Below, one piece after another: positions 1-6,860 of a stretch of 64,000 bases of DNA. Numbering within the stretch: the stretch's first letter is position 1; each line of letters opens with the position of its first letter. This DNA is from WHSW01 sp963767285 (GTDB lineage Bacteria; Actinomycetota; Thermoleophilia; Solirubrobacterales; 70-9): assembly GCA_963767285.1 (NCBI GenBank), contig CAVYDJ010000001.1, positions 62,001-126,000 of the forward strand. The letters are read 5' to 3'. The translations under genes and the position numbers were made by a program. Below the pieces are notes generated by a model that was given only the letters and a program-made list of their open reading frames with translations, had not been told where the DNA came from and did not search any database.

Positions 1-72
1 GCCCTGGGCGAGCGAGTCGACCTCGAGCTCGAGCTCGTCACCGGTGCGGGGGCGGGTTCGGACGGTCTCCAC
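1..72 (-). CDS. TRAM-domain RNA methyltransferase, N-terminal fragment (runs off window)
   Basis: Read on the minus strand, a GTG at 72-70 opens a frame giving VETVRTRPRTGDELELEVDS and then LAQG before the window ends. This is the look of a TRAM domain at the N-terminus of RlmD/TrmA-type tRNA/rRNA uracil-C5 methyltransferases, which usually begin with a short basic stretch followed by GDELELEVDSLAQGG. Only 24 codons are visible, so the catalytic SAM domain cannot be checked. It points away from the secreted-protein genes to its right, and the 27 bp to the first upstream module of those genes probably contain divergent promoters. Confidence 0.5.
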   Translation of the reverse strand, partial: METVRTRPRTGDELELEVDSLAQG

Positions 73-98
73 GCGCCTAGCGTACGCATGAGGTGGGG

Positions 99-137
99 AC
101 GAATGTCCTATCGAGGATCACGCGTGACGGCCCGATG
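99..137 (+). promoter_or_regulatory. 39-bp upstream module, copy 1
   Basis: ACGAATGTCCTAT followed by CCGATG exactly 33 nt after the first base of the module. The same arrangement occurs at 876-914 and 959-997. It lies 83 bp before the GTG start at 182. It is likely a promoter or regulator site shared by the duplicated secreted genes; the factor is unknown. Confidence 0.5.
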
Positions 138-181
138 CATAGAGCAGTCACCGCGAAGCTTTCCAAGGAGGGAACCCCAAC

Positions 182-817
182 GTGCCCATCAAGAAGACCT
201 GGCGACCGCTCGCCTCACTCACCGCCGTAGTCGCAGTGTTTGCCACCGCAAGCCCGGCTTTCGGCGCCGCTGAGTCCCCGCCGCCGGTCCCGCCGATCGA
301 CACGTCGACGTGCACGCACCCGACGTTCTCGCAGGCGCTGCTGCCGTTCGGCGACGCAAACCTTTACACGCTGGCGCCCGGCGGAGCGTTCGACAACGCC
401 GCCGACTGGCAGCTCGCCGGCGGCGCGACGATCACCTCCACGACCCAGCCCGACGGCAGCGTCGGCGGCGTCTTGGATCTGCCCGGCAAGTCGCAGGCCA
501 CGAGCCCGGTGATGTGCATCACCCCCGACTATCCGACCGCGCGCATCTGGTCGCGCAACGCCTCCGATGACGAGGACGTGCGCTTCAACGTCCAGTACTG
601 GGACGCCGACAAGCTCGAGTGGACCAAGCCGAAGGAGAACGGCAAGTTCAAGGCCACCAAGGACGGCGTCTGGACGCTCTCCAAGGAGATGGACGTCAAG
701 CCCGACGAGGACGTCGAGTGGCAGCAGGTCCGCTTCACGCTGCACGTCCAGGGCGATCCGAAGAAGCACCGCGTCCAGGTCGACAACTTCTGGGTCGACC
801 CCCGCGCGAGCCGCTAA
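182..817 (+). CDS. secreted protein of unknown function, tandem copy 1
   Basis: A 211-residue protein starting at GTG with a good Shine-Dalgarno (AAGGAGG about 10 nt upstream). Residues 1-30 form a Sec signal peptide (basic MPIKKTWR, hydrophobic core, cleavage near AFGA-AES). The mature part contains two Cys (TSTCTHP and SPVMCITPDY) that could form a disulfide, and a repeated W/Y-rich beta pattern (RFNVQYWDADKLEW, VRFTLHVQGDPKKHRVQVDN), suggesting an all-beta, lectin- or carbohydrate-binding-like fold. I do not recognise a family. A second copy at 1034-1666 is nearly identical in its mature region but has its own signal peptide. Both precede a c-di-GMP enzyme in the same direction, so a role in a surface or matrix response is possible but is only inferred. 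Confidence 0.85.
   Translation: MPIKKTWRPLASLTAVVAVFATASPAFGAAESPPPVPPIDTSTCTHPTFSQALLPFGDANLYTLAPGGAFDNAADWQLAGGATITSTTQPDGSVGGVLDLPGKSQATSPVMCITPDYPTARIWSRNASDDEDVRFNVQYWDADKLEWTKPKENGKFKATKDGVWTLSKEMDVKPDEDVEWQQVRFTLHVQGDPKKHRVQVDNFWVDPRASR
279..811 (+). repeat. direct repeat unit A (533 bp) of tandem gene duplication
   Basis: Positions 279-811 match 1128-1660 at a constant offset of 849 bp. By eye, 279-666 and 712-811 are identical and about nine mismatches all fall between 667 and 711. The signal-peptide regions before 279 differ. This looks like a recent duplication or gene conversion. Confidence 0.95.
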
Positions 818-840
818 GCGCCGCGCCTAATCGGCAGCAA

Positions 841-866
841 CGCCCGGGCCTTTAGGGGCTCGGGCG
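841..866 (+). terminator. GC-rich hairpin after copy 1
   Basis: CGCCCGggcc, a TTTA-containing loop and ggCTCGGGCG form a strong stem 23 nt after the stop at 817. There is no U-tract, so it is a terminator-like hairpin rather than a classical terminator. Confidence 0.45.
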
Positions 867-875
867 TCGCCGTGG

Positions 876-914
876 ACGGATGTCCGATAAAGACGGGCTC
901 CGTGCCTGCCGATG
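876..914 (+). promoter_or_regulatory. 39-bp upstream module, copy 2 (orphan)
   Basis: ACGGATGTCCGAT with CCGATG at 909-914, again 33 nt from the module start. No gene follows before the next copy at 959, 83 bp downstream. It may be left from a third tandem unit whose gene was lost, or be a second operator for the gene at 1034. Confidence 0.45.
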
Positions 915-958
915 GGGCATACACGCACTCGGTACATGAGCAGGAACGTGGAGTCTGA

Positions 959-997
959 ACGGATGTCCGATGTAGGAGACGGCGCCCACGGCCGATG
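959..997 (+). promoter_or_regulatory. 39-bp upstream module, copy 3
   Basis: ACGGATGTCCGAT with CCGATG at 992-997, the same 33-nt register as the other two copies, 75 bp before the ATG at 1034. Confidence 0.45.
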
Positions 998-1033
998 GAA
1001 CACCACCGCGAACCGATGAGAAAGGGCAATGGA

Positions 1034-1666
1034 ATGCCGATCAAGAAGTGCTGGCAGGTAGTTACGACAGTAAGCGCGATGACGGCGCTGGCCACCGCCG
1101 CACCCGCGTTCGGAGCCGCCTTGACCGCGCCGCCGGTCCCGCCGATCGACACGTCGACGTGCACGCACCCGACGTTCTCGCAGGCGCTGCTGCCGTTCGG
1201 CGACGCAAACCTTTACACGCTGGCGCCCGGCGGAGCGTTCGACAACGCCGCCGACTGGCAGCTCGCCGGCGGCGCGACGATCACCTCCACGACCCAGCCC
1301 GACGGCAGCGTCGGCGGCGTCTTGGATCTGCCCGGCAAGTCGCAGGCCACGAGCCCGGTGATGTGCATCACCCCCGACTATCCGACCGCGCGCATCTGGT
1401 CGCGCAACGCCTCCGATGACGAGGACGTGCGCTTCAACGTCCAGTACTGGGACGCCGACAAGCTCGAGTGGACCAAGCCGAAGGAGAACGGCAAGTTCAA
1501 GGCCACCAAGGACGGGGTCTGGACGCTCTCCAAGGAGATGCCCGTCAAGCCGGACACCAGCGTCGAGTGGCAGCAGGTCCGCTTCACGCTGCACGTCCAG
1601 GGCGATCCGAAGAAGCACCGCGTCCAGGTCGACAACTTCTGGGTCGACCCCCGCGCGAGCAGGTAG
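1034..1666 (+). CDS. secreted protein of unknown function, tandem copy 2
   Basis: A 210-residue paralogue of the protein at 182-817. ATG 1034 is chosen because it aligns with MPIKK of copy 1 and follows AAAGGG; an open frame extends further upstream (GTG-type start at 995) but would bury the signal peptide. The signal peptide (MPIKKCWQVVTTVSAM, AFGA cleavage region) is clearly diverged from copy 1, whereas the mature part is the same except MDVKPDEDVEW becoming MPVKPDTSVEW. It lies only 6 bp from the GGDEF-EAL start, so translation of the two genes is likely coupled. The function is unknown. Confidence 0.85.
   Translation: MPIKKCWQVVTTVSAMTALATAAPAFGAALTAPPVPPIDTSTCTHPTFSQALLPFGDANLYTLAPGGAFDNAADWQLAGGATITSTTQPDGSVGGVLDLPGKSQATSPVMCITPDYPTARIWSRNASDDEDVRFNVQYWDADKLEWTKPKENGKFKATKDGVWTLSKEMPVKPDTSVEWQQVRFTLHVQGDPKKHRVQVDNFWVDPRASR
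1128..1660 (+). repeat. direct repeat unit B (533 bp) of tandem gene duplication
   Basis: Second copy of the 279-811 segment; see that entry. Divergence is confined to the stretch equivalent to 667-711. Confidence 0.95.
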
Positions 1667-1672
1667 GCGGAC

Positions 1673-4252
1673 TTGACCGCTGAGACCCTGACCGGCGCAG
1701 CGCTTCACCGCGCTGAGGTCGAGCGCCTCCTCGAGGCGTCGCTGCCTCGGCGCGCGCGGCGGCTGCCCCGGCGGGAACTCACGGTCGAGGTCTCGCTCAC
1801 GGCGATCTTCCTGGTCGCCGCGGTCGTCCTCACCGTCGTCGGCGCGGCCCCGTTGTGGGCGACGCCGATGGCGGCGGCAATGGTCGTCGCCTACGCGGTC
1901 GCCTCCCGGGTCGCGTATCCCATCGCGACGGGCGTCGCCGTCCCGACTCAGCCGTTCCTGGTCGGGATGTTCGCGTTCGCCGACGCCCGGCTCGTGCCGC
2001 TGCTGGCGCTCGCCGGGCTGACCCTCGGCACGATCGCCGCCTGCTCCTCGGGGCGCGCCCGATGGGACAGGCTCAGCTTCGGCGGCGGCGACGTCATGCA
2101 CGTCCTCGGCCCGGCGATCGTCCTGACCGCGCTCGGCTATACGGACGCCGGCCAGGCGCCGTGGCCGGTGATCGGGGCTGCCTTCGCCGCTCAGTGCGGA
2201 GTGGAGTTCGTGACCTCGACCGCGCGCGACTGGATCACGTCCTCCGTCCGCCCGCAGATCCAGATTCTGGTGATGCTGCAGGTCTGGGCGCTCGACGCGG
2301 CCCTGACCCCGATCGGGATCATGGCCTGCGCGACCGCCGACAAGACCGGCCTGCACTGGCTGCCCCTCACCCTGCTTCCGCTGGTCGCCGTCGTCGCCCA
2401 CTCGGCCCGCGACCGCACCGAGCGGATCGACCGGCTGCGCGAGCGTCTCGAGGACCTGCAGCGAGAGCGCCAGCGCCTGCAGACCGCCGTCAAGCGGATC
2501 GGCGACGCCTTCGCCTCGCGCCTCGACCTCGACGCGCTGGTCAGCATCCTCGCCGGGGCAACCCTCGACGCCCTCGATGCCCAGGCCGGCCGCGGCACCG
2601 TGGTCCACGGCTCCGGGCGCCCGAGCTTCTCGGCCGAGGCGTCGCGCGAGCTGCGCCCTTTGCTCGACCGTGCTGAGCAGGATGCGCTCAATCGCGAAGC
2701 GGTCGCCGAGGCCCACGACAAGACCGGCTGGGCCCTCGCGGCGCCGATCAGCCCTTCCGGGGGACCGATCGCGATCGTCAGCGTCGCCCGCAGCGGCTCG
2801 CCGTTCACCAGGGCCGAGCGCGAGGTCGTCGAGTACCTGTGCCTGCAGGCCGCGGTGGCGGCGGGCGACATCGCTCGCCACAAGGTGCTTCACCGCCAGG
2901 CGGTCACTGACGCGCTGACGGGGGTCGCCAACCATCGCAGCTTCCAGGAACTGCTCGAGGATGTGTTCAAGATCCGGCGCACGACCGGCGCCTCGATCTC
3001 GCTGCTGCTGCTCGACCTCGACGACTTCAAGCGCGTGAACGACACCTTCGGCCATCAGACCGGCGACCGCGTCCTGAGCGCGATCGGCCAGTGCCTGCTG
3101 CGCAACTGCCGCCTCAACGACGAGCCCGCGCGCTACGGCGGCGAGGAGTTCGCGATGGTCCTCCCCGACACGGACCTCGCCGCGGCGATGCAGCTCGCCG
3201 AGCGGCTTCGCACCGAGATCGAGGCGCTGCGCTTCCACGGGCCGACCGGCGAGCCGCTGAGCGTCACGACCTCGATCGGCGTCGCCAGCGCCGGCAAGTC
3301 CGCGCCCGACAAGACGTCGCTGATCGCCGCCGCGGACTCAGCGTTGTACGAAGCCAAGTCAGAGGGCAAGAACCGTGTCTGCGTCGCGGCTTCGGAGTCG
3401 CCGGCGTGGAAGGCTCGCCCCCGCACCCAGGACGACCTGCCGAGCCAGATGCGGCGCGGGCTGGAGCGCGACGAGTTCGTCCTTCACTACCAGCCGAAGG
3501 TCGAGCTGCCGAGCGGATCGATGATCGGGGTGGAGGCGCTGGTTCGCTGGCACCATCCCGAGCTCGGGCTGCTCGGTCCGAACCGCTTCCTGCCGTGGGC
3601 CGAGGGCACCGATCTGATGCCGGCGATCACCGAGTGGGTCCTCGAAAAGGCGCTCGCGCAGACGGTCGCCTGGGAGAAGGCCGGCTGGCGGTTGCCGGTG
3701 GCCGTCAACATCAACGCCCAGGATTTGGCCGACGACGATTTCCCCGCCAAGGCGGCCCGTCTGCTGCGCCAGGCGGGCGCCGACGCCAGCCAGCTGACGC
3801 TCGAGATCACCGAGCACATGGCGATCGCCACGGTCGACAACGTGATGGGAGTGCTGGCCGACCTGCGCCGGACCGGGATCACGGTCTCGATCGACGACTT
3901 CGGCACCGGCCACTCCTCGCTCACCCGGCTCCGCGACCTGCCGGTCGACGAGCTGAAGCTCGACCGCGACCTGTTGCGCCAGAGCCCGAGCACGCAGGAC
4001 CTGGCGATCACCCGCGCCGCGATCGCGCTTGGTCGCGACCTCGGCCTGACCGTCGTCGCGGAGGGCGTCGAGGACTCAGAGCGGCTCGACTTCCTGATCT
4101 CGATGGATTGCGATGCGGCGCAGGGCTATTACATCTGCCCGCCGCTGCTCCCGGCTGAGCTCGAGCGCTGGGCCGGAACCCAACTGCTCTCGGGCGAGCT
4201 CGACGCTCCGGTGCCCAACGGCAACGGCAACGGGCGCGTCGTCGCTACGTGA
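1673..4252 (+). CDS. membrane-bound GGDEF-EAL cyclic-di-GMP synthase/phosphodiesterase
   Basis: An 859-residue protein predicted from TTG 1673, 6 bp after the secreted gene. Residues ~40-245 carry several hydrophobic helices (a MASE-like sensory membrane region), then a short coiled coil (~245-270) and a GAF-like region (~270-400). The GGDEF domain (~405-560) has RYGGEEF, the active-site form, with RLND exactly five residues before GGEEF, an intact product-inhibition I-site. The EAL domain (~590-840) has GVEALVRW, NINAQD, LEITEH, SIDDFGTGHSS, ELKLDRD, VVAEGVED and AQGYY, so the known metal- and ligand-binding residues appear present. Both activities are therefore plausible; hybrid enzymes often use one. 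It presumably acts at the inner face of the membrane and could control, or be controlled with, the two secreted proteins upstream. Confidence 0.95.
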   Translation: MTAETLTGAALHRAEVERLLEASLPRRARRLPRRELTVEVSLTAIFLVAAVVLTVVGAAPLWATPMAAAMVVAYAVASRVAYPIATGVAVPTQPFLVGMFAFADARLVPLLALAGLTLGTIAACSSGRARWDRLSFGGGDVMHVLGPAIVLTALGYTDAGQAPWPVIGAAFAAQCGVEFVTSTARDWITSSVRPQIQILVMLQVWALDAALTPIGIMACATADKTGLHWLPLTLLPLVAVVAHSARDRTERIDRLRERLEDLQRERQRLQTAVKRIGDAFASRLDLDALVSILAGATLDALDAQAGRGTVVHGSGRPSFSAEASRELRPLLDRAEQDALNREAVAEAHDKTGWALAAPISPSGGPIAIVSVARSGSPFTRAEREVVEYLCLQAAVAAGDIARHKVLHRQAVTDALTGVANHRSFQELLEDVFKIRRTTGASISLLLLDLDDFKRVNDTFGHQTGDRVLSAIGQCLLRNCRLNDEPARYGGEEFAMVLPDTDLAAAMQLAERLRTEIEALRFHGPTGEPLSVTTSIGVASAGKSAPDKTSLIAAADSALYEAKSEGKNRVCVAASESPAWKARPRTQDDLPSQMRRGLERDEFVLHYQPKVELPSGSMIGVEALVRWHHPELGLLGPNRFLPWAEGTDLMPAITEWVLEKALAQTVAWEKAGWRLPVAVNINAQDLADDDFPAKAARLLRQAGADASQLTLEITEHMAIATVDNVMGVLADLRRTGITVSIDDFGTGHSSLTRLRDLPVDELKLDRDLLRQSPSTQDLAITRAAIALGRDLGLTVVAEGVEDSERLDFLISMDCDAAQGYYICPPLLPAELERWAGTQLLSGELDAPVPNGNGNGRVVAT

Positions 4253-4970
4253 GCTGCTTCTCGATCGCGTCCAGGATGCTCTTGCGCGCCTTGCCGCGCT
4301 TCTCCTGAGTCCGGACCTTGCGCAGCTGGGCCTTGTTCAGGTCCTTCAGGCGCGACTTCACCTGCGGCGCGGTCAGCTGCTCATAGCCGGAGATCGCCGG
4401 TCCGGGGGCCCCGGTGCGGCGGCGCAGCTTGTCGGCCTCGGCGAGCGGGCGGTCGGCCGCATCGCGCGCCACCCGGGCGGCGCGCTCGCCGGCGCGCTTC
4501 GCCTGCTTGCGCGTTGAGGCGCCGCGGGCTTCGAGCTCCTTCCGCGCCTTGGCCGTCCGGCTCTCGACCTCCTTGCGAGCCTGGTCGAGCAGCTTCTCGA
4601 GGTCGCGGATCAGGTCATCGGTCGCCTTGCGGCTGCGGCTGACCAGCTTGGAGACCAGCTCGTTGGCGTCCGCGCGGGTCATCCGGCCGCGCTTGACGGC
4701 GTCGTCGACGACCTCCTGCACGCGTTCACGCGGGACGGTCACGTTCGATTCCAGGGCGCTGCGGCTGCGCTCGAGGGCGTCACGGAACGCCTGCACGCTC
4801 TTGTCCGAACGCCCGGCCGAGGCGCGGCCCCGCGAGGCCGAGGACCGCGAGGACGAGGATGCGGAGGCGCGCGAGGAGGTCTTTGCCTTCGCCCTCGACT
4901 TCGGCTTGGCCTTCGTGGTCGAACGCTTGCGGCCCTTTGCGGACTTCGAGCCTCCGGACGTTGTCGCCAT
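4245..4970 (-). CDS. Lys/Ala/Ser-rich basic coiled-coil protein
   Basis: 241 residues. The first ~65 are low-complexity Lys/Arg/Ala/Ser (SAKGRKRSTTKAKPKSRAK), resembling histone-H1-like or AlgP/PhaF-type tails that bind DNA. Residues ~70-190 are strongly helical and charged (phasin- or apolipoprotein-like coiled coil), and the C-terminus has a short helical domain (QLTAPQVKSRLKDLNKAQLR). It converges with the GGDEF-EAL gene and overlaps its end by 8 bp. A nucleoid-binding or granule-associated role is inferred from composition only. Such compositions are frequent in actinobacteria, so no symbol is assigned. Confidence 0.75.
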   Translation of the reverse strand: MATTSGGSKSAKGRKRSTTKAKPKSRAKAKTSSRASASSSSRSSASRGRASAGRSDKSVQAFRDALERSRSALESNVTVPRERVQEVVDDAVKRGRMTRADANELVSKLVSRSRKATDDLIRDLEKLLDQARKEVESRTAKARKELEARGASTRKQAKRAGERAARVARDAADRPLAEADKLRRRTGAPGPAISGYEQLTAPQVKSRLKDLNKAQLRKVRTQEKRGKARKSILDAIEKQLT

Positions 4971-5007
4971 CTCTCCTCCTCAACCCGGTTATCGGCGGTC
5001 GCGCGGA

Positions 5008-5877
5008 CTATTTCACGTCCGCACTCTGCCGGGCGCCGGCCGACGCGGTCCCCGACCGAAACGTTGCCCACACCGGCGCGTGATCGGAAAGGCGGATCGC
5101 CAAACCGCCGCCGGCCACCTCGCGCCTCTCGGGCGGCCACGACGTGGGTGCATCACCGGTTTCGAGCCCGCGAACCAGGAGGTGGTCGAGTGCACCGGGA
5201 GCGGTCGGCGCACTGAGTCCGTGATCCGCGGTTAGGCGGTCGAAGTGGCTGGTATCGCGCGGGCGCAGGTTGAGGTCGCCGCCGAGGAGGAGCGGGGTGG
5301 CGCCGGCCCACTCCCGGGCACGCTCGGCCGCCAGCAGGAGCTCGCGCTCGGCCGCCGCGCGGAGCCGCGGTCCGGCGCTCAGATGCAGGTTGGCGACGCA
5401 GATCTCGAGCCCGGACCTGGCCGCGACCGCGCGGGTGAAGGCCATCGCGCGGCGCTCCGGGTGCGGGCCGGGCGTCAGCTCGAGCGCGCGCCGCTCGCGG
5501 ATCTCGCCGCGGACGAGGGTCAGGTTCGAGCCGCCCTCGTTGGACGCGATCAGGTCGGGGTTGAGGCGGGCCAGCAGCGAGCGGAGCGGCGCCAGCGAGT
5601 TGCGCGAGGTGAGCACTGCGTGCCCTTCGGCGCCGGTCGACGCCGCGAGCGGAGCGGCCCAGCGCGGTGGGCACTCCTGGAGGAGTGCGACGTCCCAGTC
5701 GGCGCCGGCGAGCAGGCCCGCGAACTCGGCGAAGAGATCGCGGTTGACTTGTTGGTGGGTGGCGTCGCGTTCGGTGATCCGCAGCAGCCGGGAGCGCCAG
5801 GTCTCGAGCGCCGGGTTCGGCGGGTGGTCGCGGCCGTGGAAGAGGTTCCAGGTAAGTGCCCGCAGCTCCATGGCCAT
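5008..5877 (-). CDS. endonuclease/exonuclease/phosphatase (EEP) family protein
   Basis: 289 residues from ATG 5877 (MAMELRALTWNL); ATG 5871 is equally possible. Family signatures are in order: LTWNLFHGRD at the N-terminus (Asn metal/phosphate ligand), LLQECP (catalytic Glu), GGDLNLRP (Asp/Asn) and LSDHAPVWA (Asp-His pair). Length and motif order fit the DNase I-like EEP superfamily, which cleaves phosphodiester bonds in nucleic acids, lipids or small molecules; the substrate cannot be told. No signal peptide is seen, so it is probably cytoplasmic. A larger open frame reaching 7047 is only the antisense shadow of argF. Its start is 3 bp from that of argF on the other strand. Confidence 0.88.
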   Translation of the reverse strand: MAMELRALTWNLFHGRDHPPNPALETWRSRLLRITERDATHQQVNRDLFAEFAGLLAGADWDVALLQECPPRWAAPLAASTGAEGHAVLTSRNSLAPLRSLLARLNPDLIASNEGGSNLTLVRGEIRERRALELTPGPHPERRAMAFTRAVAARSGLEICVANLHLSAGPRLRAAAERELLLAAERAREWAGATPLLLGGDLNLRPRDTSHFDRLTADHGLSAPTAPGALDHLLVRGLETGDAPTSWPPERREVAGGGLAIRLSDHAPVWATFRSGTASAGARQSADVK

Positions 5878-5880
5878 AGA

Positions 5881-6780
5881 ATGCCGCGCTTGAACGGGGC
5901 GCTCAGACACTTTCTGACGGGTGAGGAGCTTTCTGCGGCTGAGCTCGGGACGCTGCTCAACCGTGCGGACGAGCTCAAGCGCGGCCGGGCGGAGGGGACC
6001 GGCGGCGACTCCTTGGCCCGCAAGACGGTCGCGCTCTTCTTCGAGGTGCCCTCGACGCGGACCCGGATCTCGTTTCAGGTCGGGGTCGCCGAGCTCGGCG
6101 GGCACCCGCTGCCACTGCGCGCCGATGAGCTGCAGCTCGGTCGTGGCGAGTCGATCGCCGACACCGCCCGCGTGCTGTCTCGCTACCTCCACGGGATCGT
6201 GATCCGCTCGGGCTCGCACGAGACCGTGGCCGACCTCGCCGAGGGGGCCGCCATCCCCGTCGTCAACGGGCTCACGCCTCTGCACCACCCCTGCCAGGCG
6301 CTCGCCGACCTGCAGACGCTGCGCGAGCGCTTCGGCGACCTGGCCGGCGTCAAGGTCGCCTACATCGGCGATGGCAACAACGTCGCGCGCTCGCTGGCGA
6401 TCCTCGGACGCACCGCCGGGGTCGAGGTCCGGGTCGCGACCCCGCCCGGGTACGAGCTCGAGCCGGGACTGGCGGCGCTCGCCACCACCGACGTCCGCGA
6501 GGCGGCGGCGGGGGCCGACGCGCTCTACACCGACGTCTGGGTCAGCATGGGCGACGAGGACGACGCGGAGCGCCGCCGCGCGGACCTCGCTCCGTACCAG
6601 CTCAACGAGGAGCTGCTCGCGCTCGGCTCGGAGCGGGCGATCGCCCTCCACTGCCTGCCGGCGCATCCGGGCGAGGAGATCTCCGAGGGGGCGCTCTACG
6701 GAGAGCGGTCGGCGGTCTGGGACCAGGCCGAGAACCGGCTCCACGCCCAGAAGGCCTTGCTCGAGACGCTGATCGCATAG
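5881..6780 (+). CDS. argF: ornithine carbamoyltransferase
   Basis: 299 residues, the normal length. It makes citrulline from ornithine and carbamoyl phosphate in arginine synthesis. Diagnostic motifs are present: EVPSTRTRISF (carbamoyl-phosphate binding), ATCase/OTCase-type HHPCQALADLQT, an internal Rossmann segment (VAYIGDGNNVARS) and HCLPAHPGEEI, whose HCLP Cys binds ornithine. The start ATG 5881 (MPRLNGALRHFL) is the best fit to family N-termini; no Shine-Dalgarno is visible and the divergent EEP start is only 3 bp away, so the mRNA may be leaderless or start inside the neighbour. No other arginine-biosynthesis gene is adjacent. Confidence 0.95.
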   Translation: MPRLNGALRHFLTGEELSAAELGTLLNRADELKRGRAEGTGGDSLARKTVALFFEVPSTRTRISFQVGVAELGGHPLPLRADELQLGRGESIADTARVLSRYLHGIVIRSGSHETVADLAEGAAIPVVNGLTPLHHPCQALADLQTLRERFGDLAGVKVAYIGDGNNVARSLAILGRTAGVEVRVATPPGYELEPGLAALATTDVREAAAGADALYTDVWVSMGDEDDAERRRADLAPYQLNEELLALGSERAIALHCLPAHPGEEISEGALYGERSAVWDQAENRLHAQKALLETLIA

Positions 6781-6860
6781 GACCGCGCGGCGAACCGCGG
6801 AGCCCCGATTTCCGACATCGCGCCCTGGTAACGAGCCGGCGAAGCGCCGATCCTGGGTCG

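Noticed and set aside
876..997. c-di-GMP (GEMM) riboswitch before the GGDEF-EAL locus
   Set aside because: The repeated module lacks the conserved GEMM core and tetraloop-receptor pattern; it is better described as a promoter/operator repeat.
827..3238. 803-residue open frame on the minus strand
   Set aside because: Antisense to the duplicated gene and GGDEF-EAL gene; Arg/Ala/Gly-biased translation without domains, a normal shadow in GC-rich coding DNA.
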